DNA of 5,487 bases from Planctomycetia bacterium (lineage in GTDB: Bacteria; Planctomycetota; Planctomycetia; Gemmatales; Gemmataceae). The notes beneath the pieces are model-generated. The model was given only the letters and a program-made list of their open reading frames with translations. It did no database searches and had not been told where the DNA came from. This document shows positions 4,288-5,487 of this stretch, one piece after another. Location of the stretch: assembly GCA_005773755.1 (NCBI GenBank), contig SXHE01000250.1:1-5487 (forward strand), given 5' to 3'. Position numbers and translations under genes: made by a program. Position 1 is the stretch's first letter. Each line of letters starts with the position of its first letter.

Positions 4288-5487
4288 ATGCGGTTCCTCA
4301 GCCTCACTCTGTTGGTTCTGGTTCCGTCGTTCGCGCCTGCGGCCGACCCGGTCGATTACCGCAAGGACGTGAAGCCCGTTCTGCAAGAGCGGTGCTACGC
4401 CTGCCACGGCGCGCTCGCGCAAAAGGCGAAGATGCGGGTCGATAGCGGCGCGAACTTGCTGAAAGGCGCGGTCGTCGCCGGCAAGCCGAACGACAGCGAA
4501 CTGCTGCTGCGCATTTCGAGCGAGAACGACGCGACGCGGATGCCGCCCGAGGGCCACGCGCTGAAGCCGGACCAGATCGCCAAGATCAAGCTGTGGATCG
4601 AACAGGGCGCGAAGGTGCCCGCCGACGACGCGCAGGAACCGGACCCGCGCGACCATTGGAGCTTTCGCACGCCGCAGCGCGCGAAGGTTCAGCTCGCGGC
4701 CAACGAGAACCCCATCGACCACCTCATTCAGGCGAAGTGGAAGGAGAAGGGACTGACGCCGGTTGGCCCCGCCGACAAGCGCGTGCTGCTGCGCCGCGTG
4801 TACCTCGACCTGATCGGCCTGCCGCCCACCGCGGCGCAGACCGAAGCGTTCGTGAAGGACGCCGCGCCGGACGCTTACGAGAAGGTCGTCGATTCGCTGC
4901 TCGCTTCGCCTCAATACGGCGAGCGGTGGGGCCGGCACTTCCTCGACATCTGGCGCTACTCCGACTGGTGGGGCCTTGGCGCGGAGCTGCGCAACAGCCA
5001 GCGCCACATCTGGCACTGGCGCGACTGGACAATTGAGAGCTTCAACGCCGACCTCGGCTACGACGAGATGATCCGGCAGATGCTCGCGGCCGACGAACTG
5101 TACCCAACCGACGCGAAGAAGCTCCGCGCCACCGGCTACCTCGCGCGATCGTACTTCCTGTTCAACCGCACGTCGTGGCTCGACGAGACCATGGAGCACG
5201 CGGGCAAGGGGTTCCTCGGTCTCACGTTCAACTGCGCCAAGTGCCACGACCACAAGTACGACCCGATCTCGCAGAAGGACTACTACAGCTTCCGCGCCAT
5301 CTTCGAGCCATACCAACTGCGCACCGACCTGCTGCCCGGCGAACCGGACGCGATGAAGGCCGGCATCCCGCGGGCCTACGACGCGAACCTCGAGGCCAAG
5401 ACCCCGTTCCACATCCGCGGCGACGAGCGCAACGCCGACAAGGACCGCGTGGTGACGCCCGGCCTGCCGCAGTTCCTCGCCCCGGAC
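4288..5487 (+). CDS. Exported PSCyt1/DUF1549 cytochrome-type protein (5' part; gene continues past the right edge)
   Basis: Exactly 400 codons are visible with no stop. A signal peptide (MRFLSLTLLVLVPSFAPAA, cleavage near residue 19) sends it across the membrane. Next is a PSCyt1-type cytochrome c domain (about 20-110): VDYRKDVKPVL, the heme motif C36-Y-A-C39-H40, and M85 in TRMPPEG as the likely axial ligand. The DUF1549 (PSCyt2) domain follows, from about NPIDHLIQAKW (141-151) through RRVYLDLIGLPPT (169-181), YGERWGRHFLDIWRYSDWWG (210-229) and GFLGLTFNCAKCHDHKYDPI (308-327). A second CxxCH (316-320) is a fixed part of that domain. A C-terminal DUF1553 domain is expected beyond the edge, as is usual in the family. 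The function of these proteins is not settled; they are abundant in planctomycetes and often near DUF1501 genes. The weak ribosome binding site GGAA (4275-4278) lies 9 bases before the ATG. Assignment to the family is firm; function is open. Confidence 0.93.
   Translation, partial: MRFLSLTLLVLVPSFAPAADPVDYRKDVKPVLQERCYACHGALAQKAKMRVDSGANLLKGAVVAGKPNDSELLLRISSENDATRMPPEGHALKPDQIAKIKLWIEQGAKVPADDAQEPDPRDHWSFRTPQRAKVQLAANENPIDHLIQAKWKEKGLTPVGPADKRVLLRRVYLDLIGLPPTAAQTEAFVKDAAPDAYEKVVDSLLASPQYGERWGRHFLDIWRYSDWWGLGAELRNSQRHIWHWRDWTIESFNADLGYDEMIRQMLAADELYPTDAKKLRATGYLARSYFLFNRTSWLDETMEHAGKGFLGLTFNCAKCHDHKYDPISQKDYYSFRAIFEPYQLRTDLLPGEPDAMKAGIPRAYDANLEAKTPFHIRGDERNADKDRVVTPGLPQFLAPD

Noticed and set aside
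4282..5412. A 376-codon minus-strand open frame opposite the DUF1549 gene
   Set aside because: The plus strand carries a signal peptide, two CxxCH motifs and DUF1549 landmarks; the antisense frame has none and reflects codon bias.
1..5487. Mobile element, CRISPR array, tRNA/rRNA, toxin-antitoxin or phage-defence genes
   Set aside because: No terminal inverted repeats, spaced repeats, RNA-gene signatures or matching protein motifs were seen; all large frames are accounted for by ordinary planctomycete-type genes.

Overview
The window is GC-rich (about two-thirds G+C by eye) and carries four complete protein genes and two that run off its edges. The organism is very probably a planctomycete, most likely of the Gemmata group. 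The grounds are family content: a TIGR03067-type secreted protein, a secreted DUF1080 (3-keto-disaccharide hydrolase) protein, a PSCyt1/DUF1549 cytochrome-type protein, a TPR protein with a 'LAW..ATCPD' C-terminal module, and an FGE-type sulfatase-activating enzyme. This is a judgement from family knowledge; no search was run.

Layout, left to right. On the minus strand, 1-272 is the start of a sulfate ABC-transporter permease (cysT), which continues beyond the left edge. Divergent from it, 363-1427 (+) encodes a membrane-anchored formylglycine-generating enzyme with both catalytic cysteines. Then come a small secreted TIGR03067-type protein (1514-1939, +) and a TPR-repeat protein (2062-3306, +). 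These three plus-strand genes are separated by 86 and 122 bases. Each gap holds a small hairpin, and the second also holds a good -10-like box, so tight co-transcription is not evident. The TPR gene converges on a minus-strand secreted DUF1080 gene (3415-4128), with 108 bases between the stops and no clear terminator. A 159-base intergenic region then separates the DUF1080 gene from a divergent PSCyt1/DUF1549 gene (4288 to beyond the right edge), of which the first 400 codons are visible.

Functionally there are two loose themes. The left side touches sulfate: FGE activates sulfatases, which release sulfate from sulfated polysaccharides, and CysT helps import sulfate. The right side is the exported sugar/cytochrome-type gene set that planctomycetes carry in many copies. 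The TPR and TIGR03067 proteins have no assignable specific role. I see no mobile element, CRISPR array, tRNA, rRNA or phage gene. No gap reaches 300 bases. I found no clear evidence for a new multi-gene system. The points most worth a second look are the FGE-cysT divergent pair, the DUF1080-DUF1549 divergent pair and two leader hairpins.
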